Shown: piece after piece, positions 1 through 9,041 of the stretch
How the letters are laid out: every line of letters starts with the position of its first letter
Position numbering within the stretch: the stretch's first letter is position 1
Virus record (IMG/VR): IMGVR_UViG_3300008266_008316
Location: 1-64,000 of that record
DNA: 64,000 bases
Source of the DNA: a virus
Direction: 5' to 3' (one strand)
Notes under the pieces: model-generated
The model's database searches: none
The model's input: only the letters and a program-made list of their open reading frames with translations
What the model was told of the DNA's origin: nothing
Made by a program: the position numbers and the translations under genes

Positions 1-2
1 CA

Positions 3-110
3 CCAGTAACGCCTTCGCCAGTGACGCCTTCACCAGTAACACCTTCGCCAGTGACGCCTTCGCCGGAAACACCTTCGCCAGTGACGCCTTCGCCTGAAAT
101 ACAATGTCCT
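3..110 (+). repeat. 15-bp tandem repeats coding TPSPV/E (block 1)
   Basis: About seven near-identical 15-bp units of the form ACR-CCT-TCR-CCR-GTR run to about position 97. A second block of about five units lies at 207-272. Differences are mostly synonymous third positions, so the array can expand or contract in frame. Confidence 0.8.
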
Positions 111-398
111 ACAATACCATGTGTTGATGCTCAAGATTGTTCACCGTGTGCATATTGCTGTGCTGGGCAATGTCAAAATACACCATGCCCACCCGTAGCA
201 CCAACGCCTTCACCGGTAACACCTTCACCGGTAACACCTTCACCAGAAACACCTTCACCAACACCATCACCAGCAACATGTACTTTTGGAGCTACTCAAT
301 GTGTGGGCCAAGATTTGTACACTTGTAATGGTACAGAATATGTATTATCGTGTACAAATTATATTGATTGCGGCGGATCGAACAGTTCGTGTGAGTAA
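3..398 (+). CDS. Pro/Thr/Ser-repeat, Cys-rich surface protein (5' end outside window)
   Basis: The frame is open to the left edge, so only the C-terminal 131 codons are seen and the start lies outside the window. Two blocks of a TPSPV/TPSPE pentapeptide (about 8 and 5 copies) flank a Cys-rich knot with nine cysteines in about 30 residues. A second Cys-rich tail (five Cys) closes the protein with a stop at 396-398. Pentapeptide Pro/Thr/Ser repeats suggest a rigid extended stalk, and clustered cysteines suggest small disulphide modules, as in surface adhesins or fibres. An assignment as tail-fibre, head-fibre or exported protein is inference. The Pro, Thr and Ser content makes it the obvious candidate substrate for the hydroxylase and glycosyltransferase genes that follow. 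Confidence 0.6.
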   Translation, partial: PVTPSPVTPSPVTPSPVTPSPETPSPVTPSPEIQCPTIPCVDAQDCSPCAYCCAGQCQNTPCPPVAPTPSPVTPSPVTPSPETPSPTPSPATCTFGATQCVGQDLYTCNGTEYVLSCTNYIDCGGSNSSCE

Positions 399-492
399 AA
401 TCAATTGGTGAGGTAAAAACGTAAATATGTATTATAGTACAGTACGAATATACTAAATTGTAATACTGAAAAATAATTAAGAGGAAATGGTT

Positions 493-1464
493 ATGAAAAC
501 AATATTGGTTACGGGAGCCGGTGGGTTTATTGCCGGACATATAGTAAAGAAATTAGCAGAAATATATACAGTACGAGCAATTGATAAAAAGCCGTTTGAT
601 AAATGGTATCAAATTACCGAGTCAGCAGAAAACATCGTCGGAGACTTAACGGATTACGATGTTGCTCTAAACGCCACGCAAGGTATTGATGAAGTCTATC
701 ATTTAGCGTGTGATATGGGTGGAATGGGATTTATCGAACACAATAAGACATTGTGTATGTTATCCATTATTCCAGACACCAATACATTAAAAGCAGCACA
801 CCTAAACGGAGCAAAGAAGTTTCTCTTCGCATCGACCGCTTGTGTCTATCCTGTGTATAAACAAAACACGACAGAACCAGAACCTTTAATTGAAGGTACA
901 GAATACCCAGCCGATCCCGAAGATGGGTATGGTTGGGAAAAGCTGTTTATGGAACGCATGTGTCGTCATTTCACCGAAGATTTTGGAATTGAAACCCGTA
1001 TTGTCCGATACCACAATGTCTACGGTCCAGTAGGTACGTGGCAAGGTGGACGAGAAAAAGCACCGGCCGCGCTCTGTAGAAAAGTCGCACATGCTTTACA
1101 CACTAACTCTGATACGATTGAAGTGTGGGGTGATGGTGAGCAAACACGGTCGTTTTTGTATATTGATGATGCAGTCGAAGGAACAATTCGTGTAATGGAT
1201 AGTCCACATCAATCGGCATTTAATATTGGATCAGACCGAATGGTGTCCGTTAATGAATTAATTACGATTATTGAAAATGCAGCTGGTGTCAAACTCCAAC
1301 GTAAACATATTGAAGGACCGTTGGGAGTACGTGGAAGAAACTCACATAATGACAAAGTAAAGGCATTGTTAAATTGGGAACCTGCTATTACATTAGAAGA
1401 AGGAATGACTCGTACATTTAACTGGATACGGGAACAATATGGATTATATCATAGTACCAACTAG
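493..1464 (+). CDS. GDP-mannose 3,5-epimerase-like SDR enzyme
   Basis: Extended short-chain dehydrogenase of 324 aa. The NAD-binding GAGGFIAG is at residues 8-14. A DMGGMGF block, the STACVYP catalytic-Cys segment (Cys about 117), the YGWEK Tyr/Lys pair (about 145-149) and the GTWQGGREKAPAA substrate loop all match the plant GDP-mannose 3,5-epimerase family. That enzyme makes GDP-L-galactose and GDP-L-gulose from GDP-mannose, so the product is probably a nucleotide-sugar donor for the transferases downstream. AGAGGA at 480-485 favours the ATG at 493 over the one at 487. The gene overlaps the next by 26 nt. Another GDP-sugar epimerase activity is possible; the family call is strong. Confidence 0.85.
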   Translation: MKTILVTGAGGFIAGHIVKKLAEIYTVRAIDKKPFDKWYQITESAENIVGDLTDYDVALNATQGIDEVYHLACDMGGMGFIEHNKTLCMLSIIPDTNTLKAAHLNGAKKFLFASTACVYPVYKQNTTEPEPLIEGTEYPADPEDGYGWEKLFMERMCRHFTEDFGIETRIVRYHNVYGPVGTWQGGREKAPAALCRKVAHALHTNSDTIEVWGDGEQTRSFLYIDDAVEGTIRVMDSPHQSAFNIGSDRMVSVNELITIIENAAGVKLQRKHIEGPLGVRGRNSHNDKVKALLNWEPAITLEEGMTRTFNWIREQYGLYHSTN

Positions 1465-4210
1465 TAATAGTGAGTATCAATCGTGGCAGTGTCGTTTATT
1501 AAACTGGTCACGGAAGAAAGTAAAGCAATCAGGTAAACTTGTGTTATTACGATGTGCAGATCCGATGGGTAGAAATAGACCGTTGGATGAATACACAGAC
1601 ACGGATGTAGTAGTAATAGATTTACCAGATTATGCTACAGAATGGGAAAATCTAGAATCAGAATCAAAACGTGGTGAAAAATATTGGTGGGGAGCTATAC
1701 CAAATAAATTCATGTCGATAAAATGGTTATGCGATAACTCTTCTTTTAAAGACGAAGATAATTTATTATTTCTAGACCCAGATATGATATTTTTACATCC
1801 AGTAGAATTTGTTCCTAAATATAACGAAATTATAGCACAAAGATTTATTCACTACGCACCGTTACAGAATTGGAAAATTGAAAATGATAGAGACGGGTTT
1901 GGTGTGATGTATCCATTTTGTATTAAGTTTGGTACATTAAAAAAAATAATAGACGATTATATTACCAGTTCAGAGCAAATTAAACGTGAAACGAAACGAT
2001 GGGAATCTGAAATGTGGGGATTGGATTACGCAGTTAAAAAGAACAATTTAAAAATTCAATACGTAGAGGACTTTGGATTCTGTACGGCATGGAAAGAAAA
2101 TGACAGTAATGAAGTCAGTCTTATCGCACATTTCCCGAATGAAATATTTGATGCGAATAATAATTCTTTATTTTTCAAACAAGATTACACACACAATCAG
2201 AATATGCAAATAGACGTAAATAGAGCAAGAAACAAATTAGATGAACTTTTGTTATCTAATATTGCACAAGAAAGAACGGATTATCTGTACCATTTAAAAT
2301 GGAATTTTTCTAATATATTTAACAATTACACTGGTAAAACCGGATATATTATTTTAAAACCGTGGCCGGGTGGATTTAACAACATACGAATGTCATTAGA
2401 ACTGGCGGTTTGTATAGCATATTTAACGAATAAGACATTAGTACTACCTCCAAAGTATAATATGTATTTGCTAAAAGATACGTTTGGGCTAGAAGATTTT
2501 TTTGATATGTCTGATTTAGGAATAAAAACAATGTCTTTTTTTGATTTCTGTAGACTGAAAAATATTACTCCTACGTTCGAAGCAGTTGCAGAAATTAGTA
2601 AAACCATAACAGAACCAGAATTTCACGTTTTAAATTTTACAGAATCACTACCAGACGAATCATTTAAACATGGACGTTCTGTAACTGATATGATTGAACT
2701 ACTTGGTCACAATGAGTGTTTATTTTTTGATGGTAAATTGTTAGGAAATTTTTATCAAACCATATATACGACATTTGACGTAGAACTTAAAAAATTAATA
2801 GCACGGCACGTTCATTACACTCCTAAATTAATGGAATTGGGTTGGCGGGCAATAGAAGTGTTGGGAGACAGAAAATACTATGCAATCCACATAAGAAGAA
2901 ATGATTTTCAGTATAAGCATTTGTTCATTACAGCGGAGCAAATCTATGATAATATCAAAGATATAATACCAGATGGTTCCACATTGTATATTGCAACAGA
3001 CCATACCGATAAATCATTTTTTGACAAACTTGCCCAACACTATCAGTTACACTATTACGAAGATATTGCACATTTAGCAAAACTAGAAAATGTGCACTAT
3101 AATTTTATTCCGATAATAGAACAACTCATATGTACAAGATCTATAAAGTTTATAGGTAACGATTATTCCACTCTTTCCTCGTATATATACAGACTTCGAG
3201 GATATATGAAAGATATAGAAGATAAAAACTTTTATATCAATACTAGTACGTTTAATCAAGATGAGCAATGTGATTCTACTGAAACAAAAAGATTCATAGG
3301 TAATTGGGCACGAGAATTTAAAGACGCCTGGGATTTTAAACCTAAAAAAATATTTGTTTCTGTAGCTAGCTATTGCGACCGCCAGTTATTAACTACATTA
3401 AGAAATTTATATGAAACGGCACAAGACTCATCACGAATTATGGTAGGTGTCCATCTTCAAGATAACGAAGAATATCATAAAGAATTACTTAATGAAAATT
3501 TTCCAAACATGAAAATATTATTTACTCCAGATGAAGATTCTCTGGGAGTTGTTTGGGCGCGTGAAAGAATAAAGCAAGAATTAATAACTGATGAGGATTT
3601 CTTTTTGCAGATTGACGCACACAGTAGATTTAAACAAAATTGGGATGGTATACTAATAAATCAATATAGAAGTATGCCAAACAAAAAAGTGGTATTCTCT
3701 ACATATCCAAATGGATTCGAACTTACCGATACGGAAAAAAACTTTTTATCTATAAAAACTAATGCCCCATTAGTTATTAGTGGACATATGGATGTTGAAA
3801 ATGTTAATCCAATAGATAACAGATTAGTTACAAAAAATTTAGTAGCAATGGATAAGTACGAAATATTCGACAACAAATGGATAGGTGCAGGATTTATATT
3901 TGCACCAATCGAATGGACTGGAGATATACAAGTACCTATGCAAATAAAATCTAAAGGTGAAGAAGAAGCACAAACGTTCTTATCTTATTTAAAAGGATGG
4001 GATATAAAATTACCCGCTGAGGCGACAGTATGGCATAATTATAATATACATGACTTGGACGGCACCGTATACAGAAAAACAAATCATAATGAAATAACAG
4101 ACAAGTCTGTTGAAATTATAAATGATATACTTTTTAATACTTCCAATTCATATTCTCGTTCATTAGAAGAATTGGAGGATTACTTGTCAATTAAATTTAG
4201 ACGGATCTAA
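1439..4210 (+). CDS. Three-domain glycosyltransferase (HPAT/SGT-like, O-fucosyltransferase-like, GT60-like)
   Basis: A 923-aa polyprotein-like enzyme. Residues about 1-240 resemble plant hydroxyproline O-arabinosyl-/serine O-galactosyltransferases: a YQSWQ start, NKFMSIKWL, and LFLDPDMIFLHPV with a DPD metal motif. Residues about 300-600 resemble the GDP-fucose protein O-fucosyltransferase fold, with GGFNNIRMSLE and the donor-binding HIRRNDF. Residues about 635-900 resemble the GT60/Skp1 GlcNAc-transferase family: VSVASYCDRQL near the start, then WARERIK, FFLQIDAHSRF and GAGFIFAP. The gene is AT-rich and starts inside the end of the epimerase gene. Three transferase activities on one chain suggest sequential assembly of a short O-glycan on one acceptor. 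The N-terminal assignment is the least certain of the three. Confidence 0.7.
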   Translation: MDYIIVPTSNSEYQSWQCRLLNWSRKKVKQSGKLVLLRCADPMGRNRPLDEYTDTDVVVIDLPDYATEWENLESESKRGEKYWWGAIPNKFMSIKWLCDNSSFKDEDNLLFLDPDMIFLHPVEFVPKYNEIIAQRFIHYAPLQNWKIENDRDGFGVMYPFCIKFGTLKKIIDDYITSSEQIKRETKRWESEMWGLDYAVKKNNLKIQYVEDFGFCTAWKENDSNEVSLIAHFPNEIFDANNNSLFFKQDYTHNQNMQIDVNRARNKLDELLLSNIAQERTDYLYHLKWNFSNIFNNYTGKTGYIILKPWPGGFNNIRMSLELAVCIAYLTNKTLVLPPKYNMYLLKDTFGLEDFFDMSDLGIKTMSFFDFCRLKNITPTFEAVAEISKTITEPEFHVLNFTESLPDESFKHGRSVTDMIELLGHNECLFFDGKLLGNFYQTIYTTFDVELKKLIARHVHYTPKLMELGWRAIEVLGDRKYYAIHIRRNDFQYKHLFITAEQIYDNIKDIIPDGSTLYIATDHTDKSFFDKLAQHYQLHYYEDIAHLAKLENVHYNFIPIIEQLICTRSIKFIGNDYSTLSSYIYRLRGYMKDIEDKNFYINTSTFNQDEQCDSTETKRFIGNWAREFKDAWDFKPKKIFVSVASYCDRQLLTTLRNLYETAQDSSRIMVGVHLQDNEEYHKELLNENFPNMKILFTPDEDSLGVVWARERIKQELITDEDFFLQIDAHSRFKQNWDGILINQYRSMPNKKVVFSTYPNGFELTDTEKNFLSIKTNAPLVISGHMDVENVNPIDNRLVTKNLVAMDKYEIFDNKWIGAGFIFAPIEWTGDIQVPMQIKSKGEEEAQTFLSYLKGWDIKLPAEATVWHNYNIHDLDGTVYRKTNHNEITDKSVEIINDILFNTSNSYSRSLEELEDYLSIKFRRI

Positions 4211-4212
4211 AA

Positions 4213-5136
4213 ATGGAAAAAATCTTTATAGCAATTGCAAGTTTTCGTGATTATGAACTACCACATACCATACTAGACCTAATTAGTAAAGCCGAAAATC
4301 CTCAAAGATTAGTATTTTCTGTAGTGCACCAATTTGATGAAGAGCCAGAGACGAATGAAAACTGCATCAATCATTTACTCGGCAAGTATCCAATACATTT
4401 AGAATTGCACCATTGGACAGAATCAAGAGGTGGTTGTTGGGCAAGAAATATAGCACAGAAATATTATGCAAATGAAAGATATGCATTACAAATAGATTCA
4501 CACACTCGGGTTATAAAACATTGGGACTCCGTGTTAATACGAAATATAGAAAATTTAAGAAACATATCACCAAAACCTATAATTTCATATTTATCTCCAT
4601 CATACTCTAGAAATGACGAATATGGTATAGACTATTTGTTTAGTAATATATTTGATATGGATAAAATACAAATACCTAAAATAAAAAATATAACTAGTCA
4701 ATACTGGATTGAATACGGTGGATATGAAAATGAACAGCGTACTGGATATAAAAATGTAAGAGTCCCCGTACTATATGGTGGGTTTATATTTTCAGACGGC
4801 CAATGGGTAGTTGAAGTGGAACAAGATCCATTACATTATTATACTGGTGAAGAATTTGCTTTAGCCGTAAGATCGTATACAAAAGGATATGATATATACA
4901 CGCCCGATAGAATAGTATCGTGGCATAGAGCACATAACGAACCAAACAAAAAACACTTTACCGTACTACCACCGGAATTTGGACAGTATAGACATAAAGT
5001 TGCGATGGAACGACTTCGAAGGTTATTTGAAGGTGGTGATCTGGGTAAATACGGTCTGGGTACACATCGAACTCTAGATGAGTACGAGCAATTTTCAGGA
5101 ATAGATTTCAAAAATAAACAAATTAAGACTCTGTAA
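4213..5136 (+). CDS. GT60-like (Skp1 GlcNAc-transferase family) glycosyltransferase
   Basis: A 307-aa single-domain relative of the C-terminal third of the preceding gene. It has IFIAIASFRDYEL at the start, GGCWARNIAQ, ALQIDSHTR with the D-x-H acidic motif, LYGGFIFSDG, and a late HY..GEEFALAVRSYTKGYDI block. In eukaryotes this family adds GlcNAc to hydroxyproline (Skp1) or to mucin-type Thr. The gene begins 2 nt after the previous stop and is followed by a carbamoyltransferase, so it belongs to the same operon. The real sugar and acceptor are unknown. Confidence 0.7.
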   Translation: MEKIFIAIASFRDYELPHTILDLISKAENPQRLVFSVVHQFDEEPETNENCINHLLGKYPIHLELHHWTESRGGCWARNIAQKYYANERYALQIDSHTRVIKHWDSVLIRNIENLRNISPKPIISYLSPSYSRNDEYGIDYLFSNIFDMDKIQIPKIKNITSQYWIEYGGYENEQRTGYKNVRVPVLYGGFIFSDGQWVVEVEQDPLHYYTGEEFALAVRSYTKGYDIYTPDRIVSWHRAHNEPNKKHFTVLPPEFGQYRHKVAMERLRRLFEGGDLGKYGLGTHRTLDEYEQFSGIDFKNKQIKTL

Positions 5137-5148
5137 CATAAAACGGTT

Positions 5149-6708
5149 ATGTTTAATTTATCAATATACACAGGACACAATGCGTCATTTACGATAAGTC
5201 GAGATGATGAAATTCTAGAAGTTGTGGAATTGGAAAGATGGCTAAACGTTAAAAATATAAGTTTAACGTGGTATCTACCTACCACTCATAATCCTATACA
5301 TGCTGTAAAAGAAATACTTCTATACTTCAAAATAAAATATGGTGCAGACAAATACCAAAATCTAATATGTAACCCTACAGATTTGGAAGTACTCACGGGT
5401 GGATATTGGTCTGCACACGGAAGTGTTTTAGATATTTTTAACGCAAAAAATTTAATAGAGATGGGTCACCAAGAAGGACACGCGTATAATGCATTTTATC
5501 AAACTAATTTAAAAGAAGCAACAATTATTAGTTTTGATGGTGGTGGTAATGATGGGTGTTTTAATTTTTATAAAGCAACTAGACAGAATGGAGTCACATT
5601 ATATAGAACGGAACCTGATTATAATATCGGAGAAAAATATGCACAAATTGGATTTTATTGTAGTTCATTGAGCAAACAAGATAGATTTCAAGGATATCTG
5701 GTACATTCGGGTAAGTTGATGGGATTGTCAGCATACGGTAAAATTTTACACAATAACATAAATAATTTTTTAGAATACTACAAAGGACATCATTCTACTT
5801 ACGAGGACAAGTATAACAATTATAAAAAATTAGGTTATCCAGATGAGTTAACTGGCCAGTTAGAAGTGGATGTAGTCAGAACTTCTCAATATGCGTTTGA
5901 GCAATTGTTTGAAAAGTTATCATACAAAGATATCATAGGTAGTGATGACAAATTATGTTTAACTGGTGGATGTGCTTTAAATGTACTGAATAACACACAA
6001 GTAAATAAATTAACAAAGACGCATGTAACGCCAAATCCAGACGATAGAGGATTGAGTTTAGGATTTATGTTAGGGTTTTTAAAGCCATCGGATGCATTTG
6101 ATTCCACTTATATCGGACCTGAAGTTTGGGATAGACATTTATTACATGAGTACGTAAACAAATATAATGCAACCGAAGTAGATTTCACAAAATTAGCAGA
6201 AGATTTAATTTCTGGAAAAATTATTGGAATTGTTCGTGGTCGTTCTGAACACGGGGCTAGGGCATTGGGAAACAGAAGTATTCTTTGCATGCCAACTGTA
6301 GGTATGAAAGATATACTAAATGCAAAAGTCAAACATAGAGAATATTATCGTCCGTTTGCACCCGTAACTAGATTGGAAGATGCAAATACTTATTTTGATT
6401 GGGAAGGTGAAGCACGTTGGATGACATTTAGCCCAAGAGTAAAAACGGAATACCGATCAATTTTACCATCTGTCACACATATCGATAACACGGCTAGATT
6501 GCAAACAGTAACAGAAATGCAAAATTCTTTTCTGTATCACCTATTAGGTGAAGTAAAACGACTTTCAGGAGTCGGTGTATTAATAAATACATCCTTCAAT
6601 ATCGCAGGAAAACCAATTCTGAATACATACAGAGATGCTGTCTGGATGCTAGAAAATGTGGAAATGGATGGGTTGATTTTGGAAAATTATTATATAAAAA
6701 AGGATTAA
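5149..6708 (+). CDS. NodU/TobZ-family sugar O-carbamoyltransferase (copy 1)
   Basis: A 519-aa protein with both halves of the family. The N-terminal ASKHA-like part has GHNASFTI, GHQEGHAYNAFY and SFDGGGNDG. The C-terminal YrdC-like carbamoyl-adenylate part has GRSEHGARALGNRSILC, REYYRPFAPV and LINTSFNIAGKPI. These enzymes transfer carbamoyl from carbamoyl phosphate, via carbamoyl-AMP, to a sugar hydroxyl, as in Nod factors and tobramycin. In this operon the likely substrate is the glycan built by the neighbouring transferases. It is paralogous to the gene at 7485-9041. Confidence 0.85.
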   Translation: MFNLSIYTGHNASFTISRDDEILEVVELERWLNVKNISLTWYLPTTHNPIHAVKEILLYFKIKYGADKYQNLICNPTDLEVLTGGYWSAHGSVLDIFNAKNLIEMGHQEGHAYNAFYQTNLKEATIISFDGGGNDGCFNFYKATRQNGVTLYRTEPDYNIGEKYAQIGFYCSSLSKQDRFQGYLVHSGKLMGLSAYGKILHNNINNFLEYYKGHHSTYEDKYNNYKKLGYPDELTGQLEVDVVRTSQYAFEQLFEKLSYKDIIGSDDKLCLTGGCALNVLNNTQVNKLTKTHVTPNPDDRGLSLGFMLGFLKPSDAFDSTYIGPEVWDRHLLHEYVNKYNATEVDFTKLAEDLISGKIIGIVRGRSEHGARALGNRSILCMPTVGMKDILNAKVKHREYYRPFAPVTRLEDANTYFDWEGEARWMTFSPRVKTEYRSILPSVTHIDNTARLQTVTEMQNSFLYHLLGEVKRLSGVGVLINTSFNIAGKPILNTYRDAVWMLENVEMDGLILENYYIKKD

Positions 6709-6709
6709 T

Positions 6710-7492
6710 ATGACTAAAATTATAGTACTAAACCAATCAACGTGGCATTTTGAATATAATGCAATAGATGCGTTAGCAAAAAGTACATGGGCAAGAGTAA
6801 AACACCCAGACGTAACAGTTATTCATTATTACGGAGGTTATGATTTAGAAGATAAACCGTATTCACATTTAAGTGGAACGCCCGCCAAGGGTTCTGCGAT
6901 TATGTATGATAACCACGGTAATAATATTCTTGTGTGTGGGGTACAAGATGTAGTAAGCAATCCTCTTACAGATCCACGTAATCAAAAACTTATCATAGCA
7001 TATGAGTGGTGTCTTAATAATTTAGAATTTGATTATATAGTTCGAATTTGTAATACGACTTACCTTGATATTAAAAAGATGCACAAATTTCTAGATTCAC
7101 TGGAAAGAAAAGATAAACAATATGATGGTGCACGAAATATGTACAACAATGAGTATTATTTTTGCGGAGGAAGTTTTAATTATCTATCAAAAGATTGTGT
7201 ACAACAATTAGTAAACAATAAAGAAGAATATTTATCTTTACCGTATCCGTTATCTATGGAAGATCTTGGTGTGGGAGTAATACTATTTAATAAATTAAAT
7301 TATGCCGTCTGGGACGAAGTACATCAAGATGTAAAAACATCCGCTACAAGTTTAGGCGATAACGGTGGCCCGTTAGTAGATTACGTCGATGACATAATAG
7401 CAAATGAAAAGTATTTTGCGTATAGATTTAGAATCAGTAGTACGGAAGAGTACATACAATTTCACAATAAGGTTTTACGAAAATATGTTTAA
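6710..7492 (+). CDS. GT31/fringe-like glycosyltransferase, metal motif altered
   Basis: A 260-aa protein. The order of motifs resembles beta-1,3-galactosyl/fringe-type GT-A enzymes: FDYIVRI....YLDIKKM in place of the usual DDDtYv segment, then FCGGSFNYLS (usual GGAGYVLS), then MEDLGVGVIL (usual EDVyvG). The canonical DxD aspartates are missing at the expected place (ICNTT), so it may be inactive, metal-independent or use other residues. It starts 1 nt after the first carbamoyltransferase and overlaps the start of the second by 8 nt. The family call is tentative. Confidence 0.5.
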   Translation: MTKIIVLNQSTWHFEYNAIDALAKSTWARVKHPDVTVIHYYGGYDLEDKPYSHLSGTPAKGSAIMYDNHGNNILVCGVQDVVSNPLTDPRNQKLIIAYEWCLNNLEFDYIVRICNTTYLDIKKMHKFLDSLERKDKQYDGARNMYNNEYYFCGGSFNYLSKDCVQQLVNNKEEYLSLPYPLSMEDLGVGVILFNKLNYAVWDEVHQDVKTSATSLGDNGGPLVDYVDDIIANEKYFAYRFRISSTEEYIQFHNKVLRKYV

Positions 7493-9041
7493 TATAGGAA
7501 TGTTTGGTTCTCATAATGCAACAATAGCTATATCAAAAGATGACAAACTTTTAGAAGTAGTGGAAGTAGAAAGATTTACTTCAATAAAAAATTGCGCATT
7601 ATGGTTTTACTATAACATAAGAGAGCCATATAATATAGCAGTGATTCACGAAATAAAAAACTACTTTAATCAAAAATATGGAGTAACGGAATATGAAAGC
7701 GTAATATATAATTCCGTGCACCAAGAATACTATAAAATATTTCCCGCTAAAAAATACACATGGTTACCACACCACACAGCTCACGCATACTCTGGATTAT
7801 ACCAATCCCCATATAGTAATGCGTTAATAGTATCAGCTGATGGTGGTTCAGATGAAGGATTTTTCAATGTGTTTATAGGTGATAAGCGCGCGGGTATTAC
7901 AAAAATATATTCTGGTAAAAGAGATTTAGCTGTTCCATATGGATTGGTTGCACATTATATTGAAGATATACGAAAGGAAGAACCGTTTTGGGGAAACTTG
8001 GTGTACGCCGGAAAAATTATGGGGTTTGCAAACTACGGAAACGCCACGGAAGAATTCGTCAATAAATTACATACTATATATAATAGCGGGGATGATGGGA
8101 AAATACCGGAAACGGTGACTACAATAAGGAAGGTTCTTGACATTCCAGAGGAATTTAGATTCACTGGCCAAGACGCTAAAGATTTAGCTGCTTCAAATCA
8201 ATTTGTCTTTGAGCAACTTTTTGAAGAAGAGATAACGCCATTTTTAAAGGAATACCCTTCATTACCCTTAATTTTAGTTGGTGGGTGTGGGCTTAATATA
8301 TTAAATAATACCAAACTTGCTAGAACTAGAAACGTATTTGTTCCACCTAATCCAAATGATTGTGGGTTGGCGGTTGGATTATTAGCATCTACTATCAAAC
8401 CAACAGAACCAATTGATTGTACATATGCTGGGCCCGTAGTATGGGATAGACATGAATTAATAAGAATTGCACACGAACGATCGGCACAAGTACTTGACAT
8501 CGCTAAATTAGCAGACTATATTATATCTGGTAAAATTGTAGGTGTGGTACGAGATAGATGTGAACATGGTCCAAGAGCACTAGGAAATAGAAGTATATTG
8601 TGTAATCCTGCTATTACTGGAATAAAAGATATATTGAATGCTAAAGTAAAAGGTAGAGAATATTATCGTCCCTTCGCTCCCGTGGTCCGTCTAGAAGATG
8701 TTAACAAATATTTTGAATGGAATACTGAAAGCCGTTGGATGAGTTTTTGTCCAAGAGTAAAAGATGAATATAAAAATAAACTAGAAGCAATAGTGCACGT
8801 GGATGGTACAGCGAGAGTACAAACTGTAACTAAAAAACAAAATGAATTTTTATATAATTTATTAACAGAAATGCATAATAAAACTGGAATAGGTGTATTA
8901 TTAAATACTTCGTTCAATGTGGCAGGAAAACCAATTTTGAATACGTATAAAGAAGCACTCACAGTTCTAGATAGTAAAGAGATGGACGCCGTTATATTGG
9001 AAGATTATATTATACAAAAAAACAGAGGATCACAGTTATGA
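7485..9041 (+). CDS. NodU/TobZ-family sugar O-carbamoyltransferase (copy 2)
   Basis: A 518-aa protein from the ATG at 7485, which overlaps the upstream stop by 8 nt. An upstream in-frame ATG at 7404 would add 27 residues without family resemblance and lies deep in the preceding gene. It carries GSHNATIAIS, LPHHTAHAYSGLYQ, SADGGSDEG, RCEHGPRALGNRSILC and REYYRPFAPV, so all catalytic blocks are present. It aligns along its length with copy 1 but is clearly diverged, which suggests an old duplication and perhaps a different acceptor hydroxyl. Its stop overlaps the next start by 4 nt. Confidence 0.85.
   Translation: MFNIGMFGSHNATIAISKDDKLLEVVEVERFTSIKNCALWFYYNIREPYNIAVIHEIKNYFNQKYGVTEYESVIYNSVHQEYYKIFPAKKYTWLPHHTAHAYSGLYQSPYSNALIVSADGGSDEGFFNVFIGDKRAGITKIYSGKRDLAVPYGLVAHYIEDIRKEEPFWGNLVYAGKIMGFANYGNATEEFVNKLHTIYNSGDDGKIPETVTTIRKVLDIPEEFRFTGQDAKDLAASNQFVFEQLFEEEITPFLKEYPSLPLILVGGCGLNILNNTKLARTRNVFVPPNPNDCGLAVGLLASTIKPTEPIDCTYAGPVVWDRHELIRIAHERSAQVLDIAKLADYIISGKIVGVVRDRCEHGPRALGNRSILCNPAITGIKDILNAKVKGREYYRPFAPVVRLEDVNKYFEWNTESRWMSFCPRVKDEYKNKLEAIVHVDGTARVQTVTKKQNEFLYNLLTEMHNKTGIGVLLNTSFNVAGKPILNTYKEALTVLDSKEMDAVILEDYIIQKNRGSQL

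Noticed and set aside
3-275. Short tandem repeats as a possible CRISPR array
   Set aside because: The repeats are directly adjoining 15-bp coding units without spacers.
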